A stretch of DNA of 40,080 nt from Gemmatimonadaceae bacterium (GCA_025450035.1 JANWIF010000020.1:1-40080), one strand, 5' to 3'. Positions 23,181-34,841 are shown, counted from the stretch's first letter. The notes: generated by a model from the sequence alone, not told the origin. Program-made: numbers and translations.

Positions 23181-23183
23181 GCG

Positions 23184-24389
23184 ATGGCCAAGGAAACGAT
23201 TCGCGACCTCACCGACGCGCAGCTGCGAGGACGGCGCGCGCTCGTCCGGGTCGACTTCAACGTCCCGATGGATGATCACGGCGCGGTAACGGACGATACG
23301 CGAATGCGCGCCGCGCTCCCCACGCTCGACGCCCTGCTCGCGCGCGGCACGCGCGTGGCAGTGTTGCTGTCACACCTGGGACGACCAAAAGGAAAACCGG
23401 ATGCGCGCTTCTCGCTGGCGCCCGTCGCGCGGCATCTCGCGACGATCACCGCGCGGGCCGTACGCTTCATGCCGTGTACGGTGGGAGCAGCGGCGGTGCA
23501 GGCGACCACCGCGGCGGCCGCGGGGACGATCCTCCTCATGGAAAACACGCGCTTCCTGCCAGGTGAAGAGACCAACGACGATGCCTTGGCGCGCGAGATG
23601 GCCAAGTTGGGCGACCTCTACGTGAACGATGCCTTCGGGTCGGCCCACCGCGCGCACGCGTCGACCGAGGGCGTCGCGCATCATCTGCATCCCGCAGTGG
23701 CGGGACTGCTGATGGAAAAGGAGCTGCGCTTCCTGGGCGACGCGCTCGCTCAACCGCAGCGTCCATTCGTGGCGATTCTGGGCGGCGCCAAGATCTCCGG
23801 CAAGATCGATGTCATCGACGCGCTGCTGCCCAAAGTCGACCGCCTGCTCGTTGGCGGCGCGATGGCGTGCACGTTCTTTCGGGCGATGGGACTCGAGACC
23901 GGCACGTCGTTAGTCGAGCCGGATCGGGTGGACATGGCGAAGGCGTTGTTGGCGCGCGCCGGCGCGAAGCTCGCGCTGCCCGAGGACGCCGTGGTCGCGC
24001 CGTCGCTCGATGCCACGAGCGCCGCGCATCCGGTGGCCCGCGATGGAATCACCGCGGGAGACGCAATGTTCGACATCGGCCCTCGCTCTCGCGATCTGTT
24101 CGATCACGAGATTGCCGGCGCGAAGACCGTCGTCTGGAACGGACCGATGGGCGTATTCGAGAAACCGCCGTTCGACCGCGGAACCCGCGCGGTCGCCGAA
24201 GCGATGGCCCGCGCCACGAGTGCCGGCGCCACGACGATCGTAGGCGGCGGCGATTCCGCAGCGGCGGTGGATGCGATGCATCTTGCCGACCGCATGACCC
24301 ATGTCTCTACCGGCGGCGGCGCATCACTCGAATTTCTCGAGGGCAAGGTGCTCCCGGGAGTGGCGGCCCTCGATGATCGGAGTACGTGA
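23184..24389 (+). CDS. pgk: Phosphoglycerate kinase
   Basis: A 401-residue monomeric kinase forming ATP from 1,3-bisphosphoglycerate. Family motifs are RALVRVDFNVPM, LLSHLGRPKG, MENTRFLPGEE, YVNDAFGSAHRAHAST, ILGGAKISGKIDVID, VWNGPMGVFE and GGGDSAAAV with the C-terminal STGGGASLEFLEGK. Length is normal. The stop overlaps the start of tpiA, whose first codons are GTG-ATG. Confidence 0.97.
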   Translation: MAKETIRDLTDAQLRGRRALVRVDFNVPMDDHGAVTDDTRMRAALPTLDALLARGTRVAVLLSHLGRPKGKPDARFSLAPVARHLATITARAVRFMPCTVGAAAVQATTAAAAGTILLMENTRFLPGEETNDDALAREMAKLGDLYVNDAFGSAHRAHASTEGVAHHLHPAVAGLLMEKELRFLGDALAQPQRPFVAILGGAKISGKIDVIDALLPKVDRLLVGGAMACTFFRAMGLETGTSLVEPDRVDMAKALLARAGAKLALPEDAVVAPSLDATSAAHPVARDGITAGDAMFDIGPRSRDLFDHEIAGAKTVVWNGPMGVFEKPPFDRGTRAVAEAMARATSAGATTIVGGGDSAAAVDAMHLADRMTHVSTGGGASLEFLEGKVLPGVAALDDRST

Positions 24390-25138
24390 TGCGAAAGCCT
24401 GTATTTGCCGCAAACTGGAAGATGCACAACGGCCCGCAGGACACACGGGCGTTCCTGCAGCGATTCCTCGCCGCCTACGCGCCGCGCGACGACCGCACGG
24501 TGATCTTCTTTCCGACCGCCGTGTCCCTCGCCGTCGCCGGATTCGCACTGCGCGACCGGCAGGACATTCCGTTAGGCATACAGAACATTCACTGGGAAGA
24601 CAAGGGCGCGTTCACCGGGGAAAACTCGGCGCCCATGGCGCGCGACTGCGGCGCTTCGATCGCGCTCGTGGGGCACTCGGAGCGTCGCCAGAACTTCGGC
24701 GAAACCGATGAGATGACCGCCAAGAAATGCGCCGCCGCGGCGCGGGCCGGACTCGCGCCAATACTGTGCGTCGGTGAACGCGCCGAGGAACGCGATCGCG
24801 GCACCACGCTCCCGGTTGTACTACGGCAGGTCAAGACCGGGCTCGGTCGCCTCGAGAAGTCGCAGATCCCTTCCATCGCCATCGCGTATGAGCCGGTGTG
24901 GGCTATCGGCACCGGCAAGACCGCCCGCCCCGAAGATGCCACGCTGGTGCACGCGGCAATCCGGCGTTACCTGCGCGAAGTCATCAGCGCACGCGCAGAC
25001 GACGTTCCTCTCATATACGGCGGCAGCGTGACGGCCGACAACACCGCCGAATTGCTCGCCGCTTCCGAAGTGGATGGGCTGCTCGTGGGCGGAGCGAGCC
25101 TTGACGTGGACACCTGGACGCGCATCGTGAGCACTTGA
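24389..25138 (+). CDS. tpiA: Triose-phosphate isomerase
   Basis: A 249-residue TIM-barrel enzyme interconverting dihydroxyacetone phosphate and glyceraldehyde-3-phosphate. It shows the N-terminal AANWKMH with the catalytic Lys, VGHSERRQ with the catalytic His, AYEPVWAIGTGKTA with the catalytic Glu and the closing loop, and YGGSV for phosphate binding. ATG 24389 shares its A with the pgk stop, and the GTG codon just before it is also a possible start. Its own TGA stop forms part of the -35 box of the following promoter. Confidence 0.97.
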   Translation: MRKPVFAANWKMHNGPQDTRAFLQRFLAAYAPRDDRTVIFFPTAVSLAVAGFALRDRQDIPLGIQNIHWEDKGAFTGENSAPMARDCGASIALVGHSERRQNFGETDEMTAKKCAAAARAGLAPILCVGERAEERDRGTTLPVVLRQVKTGLGRLEKSQIPSIAIAYEPVWAIGTGKTARPEDATLVHAAIRRYLREVISARADDVPLIYGGSVTADNTAELLAASEVDGLLVGGASLDVDTWTRIVST

Positions 25139-25163
25139 CCAGCGCACGTAACTAGCGTAACCT
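25135..25163 (+). promoter_or_regulatory. Promoter of secG-carA
   Basis: TTGACC (25135-25140), a 17-base spacer and TAACCT (25158-25163). The TGA inside the -35 box is the tpiA stop codon. The start would be near 25170, about 30 bases before secG. Confidence 0.45.
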
Positions 25164-25201
25164 ACAAAACTTAGGTCAACACACCCCACTCGTCGCCACC
25201 G

Positions 25202-25594
25202 ATGTACACGTTCATTCTCGTCCTGCTCATCCTCGACTGCATTTTCCTCTGCGTTGCCGTGTTGATGCAGTCTCCCAAGGGAGGCGGACTCGCGGCGACG
25301 TTCGGCGGAGCCGGTTCTTCTCCTGACGCATTCATCGGAACGCGGCAGGCGGCGAACCTGCTCACGAAAGCCACCTGGTGGTCGGCAGGAATCTTTCTGG
25401 GCCTCGCGTATCTGCTGCAATTGATGAGCACCCACACGTCCACGCCGCGTTCCGTGCTCGACGAACCGTTCACGCAACAAGCGGCGCCTACCGCGCCTGC
25501 GCCAACCAACACTGCGCCCGCGCTTCCACTGCAGCCGGCGAACCCGACGCCTCAAAGCTCCAACCCAGCACCGGCTTCCAAGCCGAAGCCCTGA
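25202..25594 (+). CDS. secG: Preprotein translocase subunit SecG
   Basis: A 130-residue SecG. The first helix is FILVLLILDCIFLCVAVLMQ, followed by the diagnostic cytoplasmic loop SPKGGGLAATFGGAGS and a second helix (WWSAGIFLGLAYLLQLM). The last 50 residues are a Pro/Ala/Thr-rich disordered tail, longer than in E. coli. tpiA-secG adjacency is common. The stop lies five bases before the carA GTG. Confidence 0.93.
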   Translation: MYTFILVLLILDCIFLCVAVLMQSPKGGGLAATFGGAGSSPDAFIGTRQAANLLTKATWWSAGIFLGLAYLLQLMSTHTSTPRSVLDEPFTQQAAPTAPAPTNTAPALPLQPANPTPQSSNPAPASKPKP

Positions 25595-25599
25595 GTAGC

Positions 25600-26733
25600 G
25601 TGAGCGAGCTGGGCGACCGGCCAGGGTTCCTTCTCCTCGAGGACGGAACCCTTTTTCGCGGGACGCTGCGCCACCTGCATGCCCCTGCGGTGGCCGAGGT
25701 CGTGTTCACAACCAACATGACCGGCTACCAAGAGGTGTTCACCGACCCGTCATACAACGGCCAGATCGTCGTGATGACGACGCCGATGATCGGCAACTAC
25801 GGCGTGAATGACGAAGACCCGGAGTCCGCGTCGCCCCAGGTGTCAGGCGTCATAGTGCGCGAGCTTTCCGACCGTCCATCCAGCTGGCGCGCGCGCGGAA
25901 GCCTTGGCGACTGGCTGATTGACGCGGAAATTCCTATTTTAGAAGGAGTTGATACGCGTCGCCTCACGCGGCACTTGAGGTCAGCCGGGGTGATGCGGGG
26001 AATCATTGCCCCGGGCGAAGCTCCGGATGCACAAAGAGTTGCGGCACTGGAAGCTTGCCCGTCAATGGAAGGACTGGACCTGGCGTCGGTGGTGTCCACG
26101 CAGCGTTCCTACGCGTGGGGTGATCCAAACGCACCGTCGCACATCGTCGCGTATGACTACGGAATCAAGCGCAACATTCTGCGGCTGTTCGCAGGTCACG
26201 ATTGTCGCGTGACGGTGGTTCCGGCAAACACGCCTGCTGAAGACGCGCTGGAGCTCGAACCGGATGGAGTGTTTCTCTCGAATGGACCGGGCGATCCTGC
26301 AGCAGTGACGTACGCGCCGCCAATCATTCGTCGCATTGTCGAGAGTGGCGTGCCGGTGCTGGGCATTTGCTTGGGACATCAATTGTTGGGCCTCACGTTC
26401 GGCGGTCGCACGGAAAAAATGCCGTACGGACATCGCGGCGGAAATCATCCGGTGCGCGTGATCGACAGTGGCCAGGTGCTCATCACGTCGCAGAATCATG
26501 GCTTCGCTGTGGTGGGAAAAGGTGATTCGATTGCCGATGCGCCTGAGCTGGTGATGACGCACGTGAATCTGAACGACGGAACGGTGGAGGGACTGATGCA
26601 TCGCGAGCTTCCCGTGTTCGCGGTGCAGTATCACCCGGAGGCCGCACCGGGTCCGCACGATGCGCGACCGCTGTTCTCGCGCTTCATTGATTCGGTGAGA
26701 TCGCACACGAGTTCAAGTGAGTCAAACGCTTGA
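25600..26733 (+). CDS. carA: Carbamoyl-phosphate synthase small (glutaminase) subunit
   Basis: A 377-residue subunit that hydrolyses glutamine to feed ammonia to CarB for arginine and pyrimidine synthesis. The N-terminal CPSase domain has GYQEVFTDPSYNGQIV and MIGNYGVN. The class I amidotransferase domain has SNGPGDPAAV, the nucleophile in GICLGHQLLG and His-Glu in QYHPEAAPGP. GTG 25600 gives the normal family start (FLLLEDGTLF). carB is not next to it: an HU-family gene follows, so the large subunit is elsewhere. The TGA stop forms part of the next promoter's -35 box. Confidence 0.95.
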   Translation: MSELGDRPGFLLLEDGTLFRGTLRHLHAPAVAEVVFTTNMTGYQEVFTDPSYNGQIVVMTTPMIGNYGVNDEDPESASPQVSGVIVRELSDRPSSWRARGSLGDWLIDAEIPILEGVDTRRLTRHLRSAGVMRGIIAPGEAPDAQRVAALEACPSMEGLDLASVVSTQRSYAWGDPNAPSHIVAYDYGIKRNILRLFAGHDCRVTVVPANTPAEDALELEPDGVFLSNGPGDPAAVTYAPPIIRRIVESGVPVLGICLGHQLLGLTFGGRTEKMPYGHRGGNHPVRVIDSGQVLITSQNHGFAVVGKGDSIADAPELVMTHVNLNDGTVEGLMHRELPVFAVQYHPEAAPGPHDARPLFSRFIDSVRSHTSSSESNA

Positions 26734-26758
26734 CACACAATAGGTAACGACCTATGTT
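26730..26758 (+). promoter_or_regulatory. Promoter and inverted repeat of the HU-family gene
   Basis: TTGACA (26730-26735), a 17-base spacer and TATGTT (26753-26758). The TGA in the -35 box is the carA stop. The perfect inverted repeat ATAGGT-AACG-ACCTAT (26740-26755) lies in the spacer and enters the -10 box, suggesting an operator. Confidence 0.6.
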
Positions 26759-26805
26759 CGACCCACCATGCGCCACCCTGGCGAGCGTCTGACCCGAGGC
26801 TAGCG

Positions 26806-27123
26806 ATGACCAAAGCCGACCTTGTCGAGCGTGTGACGACGCAGATTTCGCGCACCGCTGGCCCCATGATCTCGAAGAAAGACTGCGCCCGCGTGGTGGA
26901 CGCATTCCTCGACGCGATCAAAGAAGCGCTCAAAGAGCAGAAGAACATCGAAGTGCGTGGCTTCGGCACATTCAAGATCCGCCAGCGGAAAACGCGAATG
27001 GCGCGCAACCCGCGCACCGGCTCGCCGGTGGAAGTGAGCGCCCGCCCGGTACCGGTGTTCAAGCCGTCCAAGGAGTTGCGCGCGCTCGTGGCGGAGATGG
27101 ACACCAGCAGTCCCACGGCGTAG
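26806..27123 (+). CDS. HU/IHF-family DNA-binding protein
   Basis: A 105-residue nucleoid-associated protein. The N-terminus (MTKADLVERVTTQIS, then KKDCARVVDAFLDAIKEALKE) and the IEVRGFGTFKIRQRK strand are standard. The DNA-inserting beta arm is ARNPRTGSPVEV, with Pro in the usual intercalating position. The last 15 residues are an acidic/Ser-Thr tail beyond the usual 90-residue HU. Whether it acts as HU homodimer or IHF-like protein cannot be told. Single gene with its own promoter and a strong downstream hairpin. Confidence 0.94.
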   Translation: MTKADLVERVTTQISRTAGPMISKKDCARVVDAFLDAIKEALKEQKNIEVRGFGTFKIRQRKTRMARNPRTGSPVEVSARPVPVFKPSKELRALVAEMDTSSPTA

Positions 27124-27140
27124 CCCCTCGCACGCTCGAC

Positions 27141-27170
27141 GCCCCGGTGTGGACCTCCCCACGCTGGGGC
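27141..27170 (+). terminator. Strong 12-bp hairpin after the HU-family gene
   Basis: GCCCCGGTGTGG pairs over all 12 positions (two G-U) with CCACGCTGGGGC around a 6-base loop, 17 bases after the stop. No U-tract follows, so it may be a Rho-assisted or stabilising 3' hairpin. Confidence 0.55.
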
Positions 27171-27232
27171 GCATTGCATCCAGCACGTGTCAGTCCTTGC
27201 CGTAGGCGCGATCACGAGAGCAGGTTACGAGC

Positions 27233-27475
27233 ATGACCATCACGGCGTTGCTCTTCGCTTCTTACGCCGACCTGTTGCAGCGAGAGCGGGTAGACCTCAC
27301 CCTTCCCGTCGGCTCGACCGTGCGCGACGCACTCGCTCAGTTGCGCGCGCTGCCGGGCGGTTCTCAATTGCCGCCGTCTCCCCTCGTGGCTGTCAACCTC
27401 GAGTACTCGCGCGCCGATGCGGTGCTCACCATGGGCGACGAATTAGCAGTGATTCCGCCCGTGGCCGGGGGCTGA
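27233..27475 (+). CDS. moaD: Molybdopterin synthase sulfur-carrier subunit MoaD
   Basis: An 80-residue ubiquitin-fold protein that carries sulfur as a C-terminal thiocarboxylate. The sequence ends in VAGG, the required Gly-Gly, and the fold is recognisable (ALLFASYADLLQRERVDLTLP, NLEYSRADAVLTMGDELAVIPP). It lies one base before moaE, its partner subunit. An unassigned 62-base stretch precedes it, in which I see no clear promoter. Confidence 0.92.
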   Translation: MTITALLFASYADLLQRERVDLTLPVGSTVRDALAQLRALPGGSQLPPSPLVAVNLEYSRADAVLTMGDELAVIPPVAGG

Positions 27476-27476
27476 C

Positions 27477-27917
27477 GTGCGTGTCGCGATCGTTTCTCGC
27501 CCACTGGACCCGGCGGCGCTCATCGCCGAGGTGGCGCGCTCGGCTAACGGAGCAACGCTCTTGTTCATCGGCACCGTGCGCGAGCAGAACGATGGGCGTG
27601 ACGTGACGGGCATCGAGTACGTGGTGTATGGACCGATGGCCGACCGCGAGCTCGCGGCCATTGCCGCCGAGGCTGCGTCGCAATTCTCTACGGACGACAT
27701 CGTGGTCGAGCACCGTGTGGGCCATCTCCAGTTGGGCGAGGCGAGTGTCGCCATCGCGGTCGCGCACGCGCGACGTGCGGCAGCATACGACGCGTCGCGC
27801 TACGTGATCGAGCAGATCAAGCGGCGTGTGCCGGTGTGGAAGCGCGAGGAGTACACCGATGGCACGCGCGAATGGGTCGATCCTACGGCGGGCGCGCTCG
27901 CGGTGTCCCAGCCATGA
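27477..27917 (+). CDS. moaE: Molybdopterin synthase catalytic subunit MoaE
   Basis: A 146-residue enzyme that inserts the two dithiolene sulfurs into precursor Z. Catalytic lysines Lys115 and Lys122 are in KRRVPVWKREEYTDG, equivalent to the E. coli pair at 119 and 126. IGTVREQNDGRDV and VEHRVGHLQLGEASV are typical. GTG start directly after moaD. The stop overlaps moaA (ATGA). Confidence 0.95.
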   Translation: MRVAIVSRPLDPAALIAEVARSANGATLLFIGTVREQNDGRDVTGIEYVVYGPMADRELAAIAAEAASQFSTDDIVVEHRVGHLQLGEASVAIAVAHARRAAAYDASRYVIEQIKRRVPVWKREEYTDGTREWVDPTAGALAVSQP

Positions 27918-28909
27918 CGATGCCCGCTGGAACGACGCTCACCGATCAGTTCGGGCGGCGCATCGAGTATCTGCGCATCTCGGTCACCGACCGCTGCAAC
28001 TTCCGATGCGTGTACTGCATGCCCGAGGAAGGGCTCGCGTGGCTGCCCAAGCAGGATATCCTCTCGTACGAGGAGATCACCGAGATCGTGGGTCAGCTGG
28101 CGCCGCTTGGATTGCGCCGCCTGCGAATCACCGGCGGCGAGCCGACCATCCGTCCGAACTTGGCGGCGTTGGTGCGCATGCTGCGCGACGTGCCGCTCAT
28201 CGAGGATATTGCGCTGTCCACGAACGGCGTGCGGATGACCGAGTTGGCCGAGCCGCTCGTGGCGGCCGGGCTCGATCGCGTGAACATGAGCGCCGACAGT
28301 TTGCGTCCCGATCGGATCGCGGCCATCGCGCGGCGCAATCTTCCATTCGACCCCATACGTTCGGCGACCGCGATGGAGCGGGCGGGACTCGCGCCGATAA
28401 AAATCAACACGGTCGTGATGCGCGGGATCAACGACGACGAGGTCGAGGACTTCGCCCGCCTCACGCTCGAGCATCCGTGGCACGTGCGGTTTATCGAGCT
28501 CATGCCGGTGGGCGACATGCGTTCGCTCACGTGGGAGCACGTGGTGCCGAGCGAGGAAATTCTCGACCGGCTGTCGGCGCTGGGATCACTCGCGGCTGAT
28601 GATGGGCCGGCACGTGGCATCGGACCGGCCAAGTTCTATCGTGTTGCGGGCGCGCCCGGCACGGTGGGCGTGATCACGCCGATGACGCACACGTACTGCG
28701 GCTCTTGCAATCGCGTGCGGCTTACCGCCGACGGGCGCTTGCGCACCTGTTTGTACGGCGACCACGAGGTGAATCTGCGCGATCCGTTGCGAGCCGGTGC
28801 GGATCTCGTACCGCTGTACGTGAAGGCGCTGGCCGAGAAACCACTCGAGCATCATCTGTTGCAGATGCAGGTAGGCGGGCTGCGAGCGCTGTCGCAAGTG
28901 GGGGGGTAG
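27914..28909 (+). CDS. moaA: GTP 3',8-cyclase MoaA (radical SAM)
   Basis: A 331-residue radical-SAM enzyme for the first step of molybdenum cofactor synthesis. The SAM cluster is Cys28-x3-Cys32-x2-Cys35 in RCNFRCVYC. ITGGEPTIR is the SAM-binding loop. The second cluster is formed by CGSC (near 265) and the Cys in LRTCLYGDHEVNLRD. The C-terminal Gly-Gly needed for activity is present (SQVGG), encoded across a G7 run. ATG 27914 overlaps the moaE stop; an ATG two codons later is the alternative. Confidence 0.96.
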   Translation: MTMPAGTTLTDQFGRRIEYLRISVTDRCNFRCVYCMPEEGLAWLPKQDILSYEEITEIVGQLAPLGLRRLRITGGEPTIRPNLAALVRMLRDVPLIEDIALSTNGVRMTELAEPLVAAGLDRVNMSADSLRPDRIAAIARRNLPFDPIRSATAMERAGLAPIKINTVVMRGINDDEVEDFARLTLEHPWHVRFIELMPVGDMRSLTWEHVVPSEEILDRLSALGSLAADDGPARGIGPAKFYRVAGAPGTVGVITPMTHTYCGSCNRVRLTADGRLRTCLYGDHEVNLRDPLRAGADLVPLYVKALAEKPLEHHLLQMQVGGLRALSQVGG

Positions 28910-30043
<1,134 letters not shown>

Positions 30044-30726
30044 GTGGCCGCGCGGGGCCTGGTCGCGCCAGGCAGGCTGTCGATGTTCTGGCGATCGACC
30101 ATCGGCAAGAAGATGGTCATGTCGGTGACGGGGCTCATCATGGTGGGCTTCGTGCTCGTGCACATGCTCGGCAACCTGCAGATCTTCGAGGGCGCGGCGC
30201 GGATCAATGCGTACTCGCACTTTCTGCACTTCACGATCAACGAGCTGTTGTGGCTGCTGCGGATCATCCTGCTGGTCTCGGTGATCCTGCACATCGTGGC
30301 GGCGATCCAGCTCACGCGCATCGATCGCGCCGCGCGCCCGGTGGGATACGAGCGGAAGGAACCGCAGGCAGCGACCATCGCGTCGCGCAGCATGCGTTGG
30401 GGCGGGTTGGCGCTGGCGCTGTTCATCGTGTTCCACCTGCTGCACCTCACGACGGGCACCATTCACCCGGTGCCGTTCGTGCCTGGCGACGTCTATGCCA
30501 ACATGGTGGGCGGCTTCCAGATGTGGTGGGTGACGCTGATCTACGTGCTGGCCATGATCGCGTTGGGCCTTCACATCTTCCATGGGGCGTGGAGCTCGAT
30601 TCGCACGTTAGGCGTGAACCGGCCGAAGGCGCGGCCCACCCGGCGCCCGATCGCGGCGGCGGTGGCGGTGGCGGTGTGGGCCGGCTTCACACTGGTCCCG
30701 GTGGCGATTTTCTTCGGGTGGGTCAG

Positions 30727-30730
<4 letters not shown>
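30044..30730 (+). CDS. sdhC: Succinate dehydrogenase cytochrome b subunit
   Basis: A 228-residue five-helix membrane anchor of the type B (b558) succinate:quinone reductases. Helices are visible around [73 protein letters not shown] and [18 protein letters not shown]. Five histidines lie in or beside the helices as candidate haem ligands. One large anchor replaces the sdhC/sdhD pair of proteobacteria. GTG start directly after the mdh stop. Confidence 0.92.
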
Positions 30731-32646
<1,916 letters not shown>

Positions 32647-32686
32647 CGGCGAGCCACGGCGGCTCGGCGCATCACCGGAGCGGAGC

Positions 32687-33448
32687 GTGAACCTTACCCT
32701 TCACGTCTGGCGGCAGGCGGGACCCTCGACCGAGGGAGCGTTCGCGACCTACGAGGCGCGCGACATCAGCGGGGACATGTCGTTCCTCGAGATGATGGAC
32801 GTGGTCAACGAGGGACTCATCGAACGCGGCGAACAGCCCGTAGCGTTCGACCACGATTGTCGCGAAGGCATCTGCGGCTCGTGCGGCATGATGATCAACG
32901 GCGTGGCGCACGGGCCCATGAAAGCCACGGCGACCTGCCAGTTGTTCATGCGCCACTTCCACGATGGCGACGCCATTCACGTAGAGCCATGGCGCGCCCG
33001 CGCATTTCCGGTAATCAAGGACCTGGTCGTCGACCGCAGCGCGCTCGACCGGGTGATCGCTGCCGGCGGCTTCATCACCGCGCCTACCGGCGGGGCGCGC
33101 GACGCGAACAATATTTTGATCGCCAAGACTAACGCGGACGATGCCATGGACGCGGCGGCGTGCATCGGCTGCGGCGCCTGCGTCGCCGCCTGTCCTAACG
33201 GCTCGGCGTCGCTTTTCACAGGTGCCAAGATCACCCATCTCGGCCAGCTGCCGCAGGGCCAGTCCGAACGCGACCGCCGCGTGCTGCAGATGGTGGCGCA
33301 GATGGACGAGGAAGGATTCGGCGGGTGTACCTGGCACGGGGAGTGCCAGGAAGCGTGCCCCAAGAACATCAGTCTCGACGTGATTGCGCGAATGAACCAT
33401 GACTTTCTGGTCGCGTCATGGACGGGGGCGGGAGACAAGCGGGATTAG
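32687..33448 (+). CDS. sdhB: Succinate dehydrogenase iron-sulfur subunit
   Basis: A 253-residue electron-transfer subunit with three Fe-S clusters. The 2Fe-2S ligands are Cys58, Cys63, Cys66 and Cys84 ([11 protein letters not shown], then TATCQ). The 4Fe-4S and 3Fe-4S ligands lie in [12 protein letters not shown] and [15 protein letters not shown] 32687 is preceded by two GGAG sites. The 40-base gap after sdhA holds nothing distinctive. Last gene of the mdh-sdh unit. Confidence 0.95.
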   Translation: MNLTLHVWRQAGPSTEGAFATYEARDISGDMSFLEMMDVVNEGLIERGEQPVAFDHDCREGICGSCGMMINGVAHGPMKATATCQLFMRHFHDGDAIHVEPWRARAFPVIKDLVVDRSALDRVIAAGGFITAPTGGARDANNILIAKTNADDAMDAAACIGCGACVAACPNGSASLFTGAKITHLGQLPQGQSERDRRVLQMVAQMDEEGFGGCTWHGECQEACPKNISLDVIARMNHDFLVASWTGAGDKRD

Positions 33449-33474
33449 CACCGCCCCCCCCCATACTAGTCAGG

Positions 33475-33492
33475 CACCAAGTGGTGTATAAT
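33475..33492 (+). promoter_or_regulatory. vapBC promoter and operator
   Basis: The palindrome CACCA-AG-TGGTG (33475-33486) directly touches a consensus -10 TATAAT (33487-33492). No good -35 is seen, as often with autoregulated toxin-antitoxin promoters. A C9 run (33454-33462) lies just upstream. Confidence 0.5.
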
Positions 33493-33517
33493 TGATGCAG
33501 ATCATCCCGGAGCCACT

Positions 33518-33715
33518 ATGCGCACTACACTGAACCTTGACGATCGGTTGCTCGAGGAGGCGCGCCGTGTCACCGGCCTCACGGAGCGCACCGCGCTCTT
33601 GCACGCCGGGCTTCGCGCCTTGATCGCCCGCGAAAGCGCGGCACGCCTGGCGCGACTCGGCGGCAGCGAACGCAGGCTGCGGCCAGTGCCGCGGCGCCGT
33701 CCAACGCGCCGGTGA
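33518..33715 (+). CDS. vapB: VapB-family ribbon-helix-helix antitoxin
   Basis: A 65-residue antitoxin. The N-terminus MRTTLNLDDRLLEEARRVTG is a ribbon-helix-helix DNA-binding start, followed by LTERTALLHAGLRALI. The C-terminal half is basic (RRLRPVPRRRPTRR) and would bind the toxin. It starts with GGAG upstream and overlaps vapC by four bases (GTGA). It is expected to repress its own promoter at the adjoining palindrome. Confidence 0.88.
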   Translation: MRTTLNLDDRLLEEARRVTGLTERTALLHAGLRALIARESAARLARLGGSERRLRPVPRRRPTRR

Positions 33716-34083
33716 TTCTCGTCGACACCTCCGTCTGGGTGCACCACCTGCGAGCCGGCGAGCCCCTCCTTGCTGCGCTGCTCCTCGATGAGCAGGTCCT
33801 ATTACATCCGTTCGTATTGGGCGAGCTGGCGTGCGGCACTCTGCGCCACCGGCGAACGATTCTCGATCTGCTCGATCATCTACCAAGGGCGCCGGTCTGC
33901 AGCGCTGTCGAGGAACTCGCGTTCATTGAGCAGCGCGCGCTGATGGGCCGCGGCATCGGCTATATCGATGCCCATCTGCTGGCGTCCGCGGCGCTCGCCG
34001 GCACGGCGCAATTGTGGACGCGCGATCGGCGGCTGGCCGAGGCGGCCGTGCGGTTGAAGCTCGCATTCGACCCCGATCGCTGA
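33712..34083 (+). CDS. vapC: VapC PIN-domain ribonuclease toxin
   Basis: A 123-residue PIN-domain RNase, predicted to cut tRNA or rRNA when free of VapB. The acidic metal site is complete: Asp5 in LVDTSVW, Glu38 in LGELACG, Asp86 in YIDAHLLASA and Asp105 in WTRDRRL. It forms an intact type II toxin-antitoxin module placed between sdhB and the convergent dcd gene. The spread of such modules suggests it was acquired, but codon use is not clearly different from that of its neighbours. Confidence 0.9.
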   Translation: MILVDTSVWVHHLRAGEPLLAALLLDEQVLLHPFVLGELACGTLRHRRTILDLLDHLPRAPVCSAVEELAFIEQRALMGRGIGYIDAHLLASAALAGTAQLWTRDRRLAEAAVRLKLAFDPDR

Positions 34084-34106
34084 TACACGACACCCGACTT
34101 GGATCA

Positions 34107-34129
34107 CGTGGCCAATCATACGGGCCACG
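34107..34129. terminator. Hairpin between convergent vapC and dcd
   Basis: CGTGGCC and GGCCACG form a perfect 7-bp stem around a 9-base loop in the 74-base gap between convergent genes. No U-tract is seen. It could serve both directions. Confidence 0.35.
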
Positions 34130-34157
34130 ACTGGAGAAGGCTCCCGCCACTCGCCCT

Positions 34158-34712
34158 TCAGATCTTCGGCAGGGTCACCCCTTGCTGCCCTTGATACTTC
34201 CCGTGCTTGTCCTTGTACGAAACCTCGGGCGGTTCGTCGCCCTCGAAGAACACCACCTGCGCGATCCCTTCGTTGGCGTAGATCTTGGCCGGAAGCGGCG
34301 TGGTGTTCGAGATCTCGAGCGTGACAAACCCTTCCCACTCCGGTTCGAACGGCGTCACGTTGGTGATGATGCCGCAGCGCGCGTAGGTCGACTTGCCGAG
34401 CGTGATGGTCAGCACGTTGCGCGGAATACGGAAATATTCCACCGAGCGGGCCAGGGCAAAGCTGTTCGGCGGCACGATGCACACGTCGCCTTCGAATTCC
34501 ACGAACGAGCGCGGGTCGAAGCTCTTGGGGTCCACCACCGAGCTCAACAAGTTCGTGAAGATTCGAAACTCGCGAGCCACGCGCATATCGTAGCCGTAGG
34601 AGCTGACGCCGTAGGAGATCACACCCTGTCGGACCTGACGGTCCTCGAAGGGCTCGATCATGCCGTGCGTGACGGCCATCTGTCGGATCCAGCGGTCACT
34701 CTTGAGCGACAT
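34158..34712 (-). CDS. dcd: dCTP deaminase
   Basis: A 184-residue enzyme deaminating dCTP to dUTP for dTMP synthesis. Family motifs are SSYGYDMRV, the active-site segment [24 protein letters not shown] and the catalytic Glu in [20 protein letters not shown]. The C-terminal lid is [13 protein letters not shown]. The open frame reaches 34856, but the extra 48 residues are not family-like. ATG 34712 gives the usual [13 protein letters not shown] start. It is divergent from the nuo operon. Confidence 0.93.
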   Translation of the reverse strand: MSLKSDRWIRQMAVTHGMIEPFEDRQVRQGVISYGVSSYGYDMRVAREFRIFTNLLSSVVDPKSFDPRSFVEFEGDVCIVPPNSFALARSVEYFRIPRNVLTITLGKSTYARCGIITNVTPFEPEWEGFVTLEISNTTPLPAKIYANEGIAQVVFFEGDEPPEVSYKDKHGKYQGQQGVTLPKI

Positions 34713-34796
34713 GACGCAAAATCGGGTCGGGGAGGGAGCTTGGGGAGCGTGGCAGGGCGGCGGGCAATGTATGTGACCTACTATGCGTTCGCTACG

Positions 34797-34826
34797 TTGA
34801 CACTCGGCGAGACGCCGCGATAAGTT
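34797..34826 (+). promoter_or_regulatory. Promoter of the nuo operon
   Basis: TTGACA (34797-34802), an 18-base spacer and TAAGTT (34821-34826), giving a start near 34833 and a leader of about 38 bases before nuoA. Confidence 0.55.
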
Positions 34827-34841
34827 TCGCGTGCTGGACAA

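Noticed and set aside
25600-27123. HU-family gene as a functional partner of carA
   Set aside because: The HU gene has its own strong promoter overlapping the carA stop and a strong hairpin behind it, so adjacency looks incidental.
27171-27232. Molybdenum-cofactor riboswitch before moaD
   Set aside because: The 62-base leader is too short, and I could not build the expected multi-helix structure.
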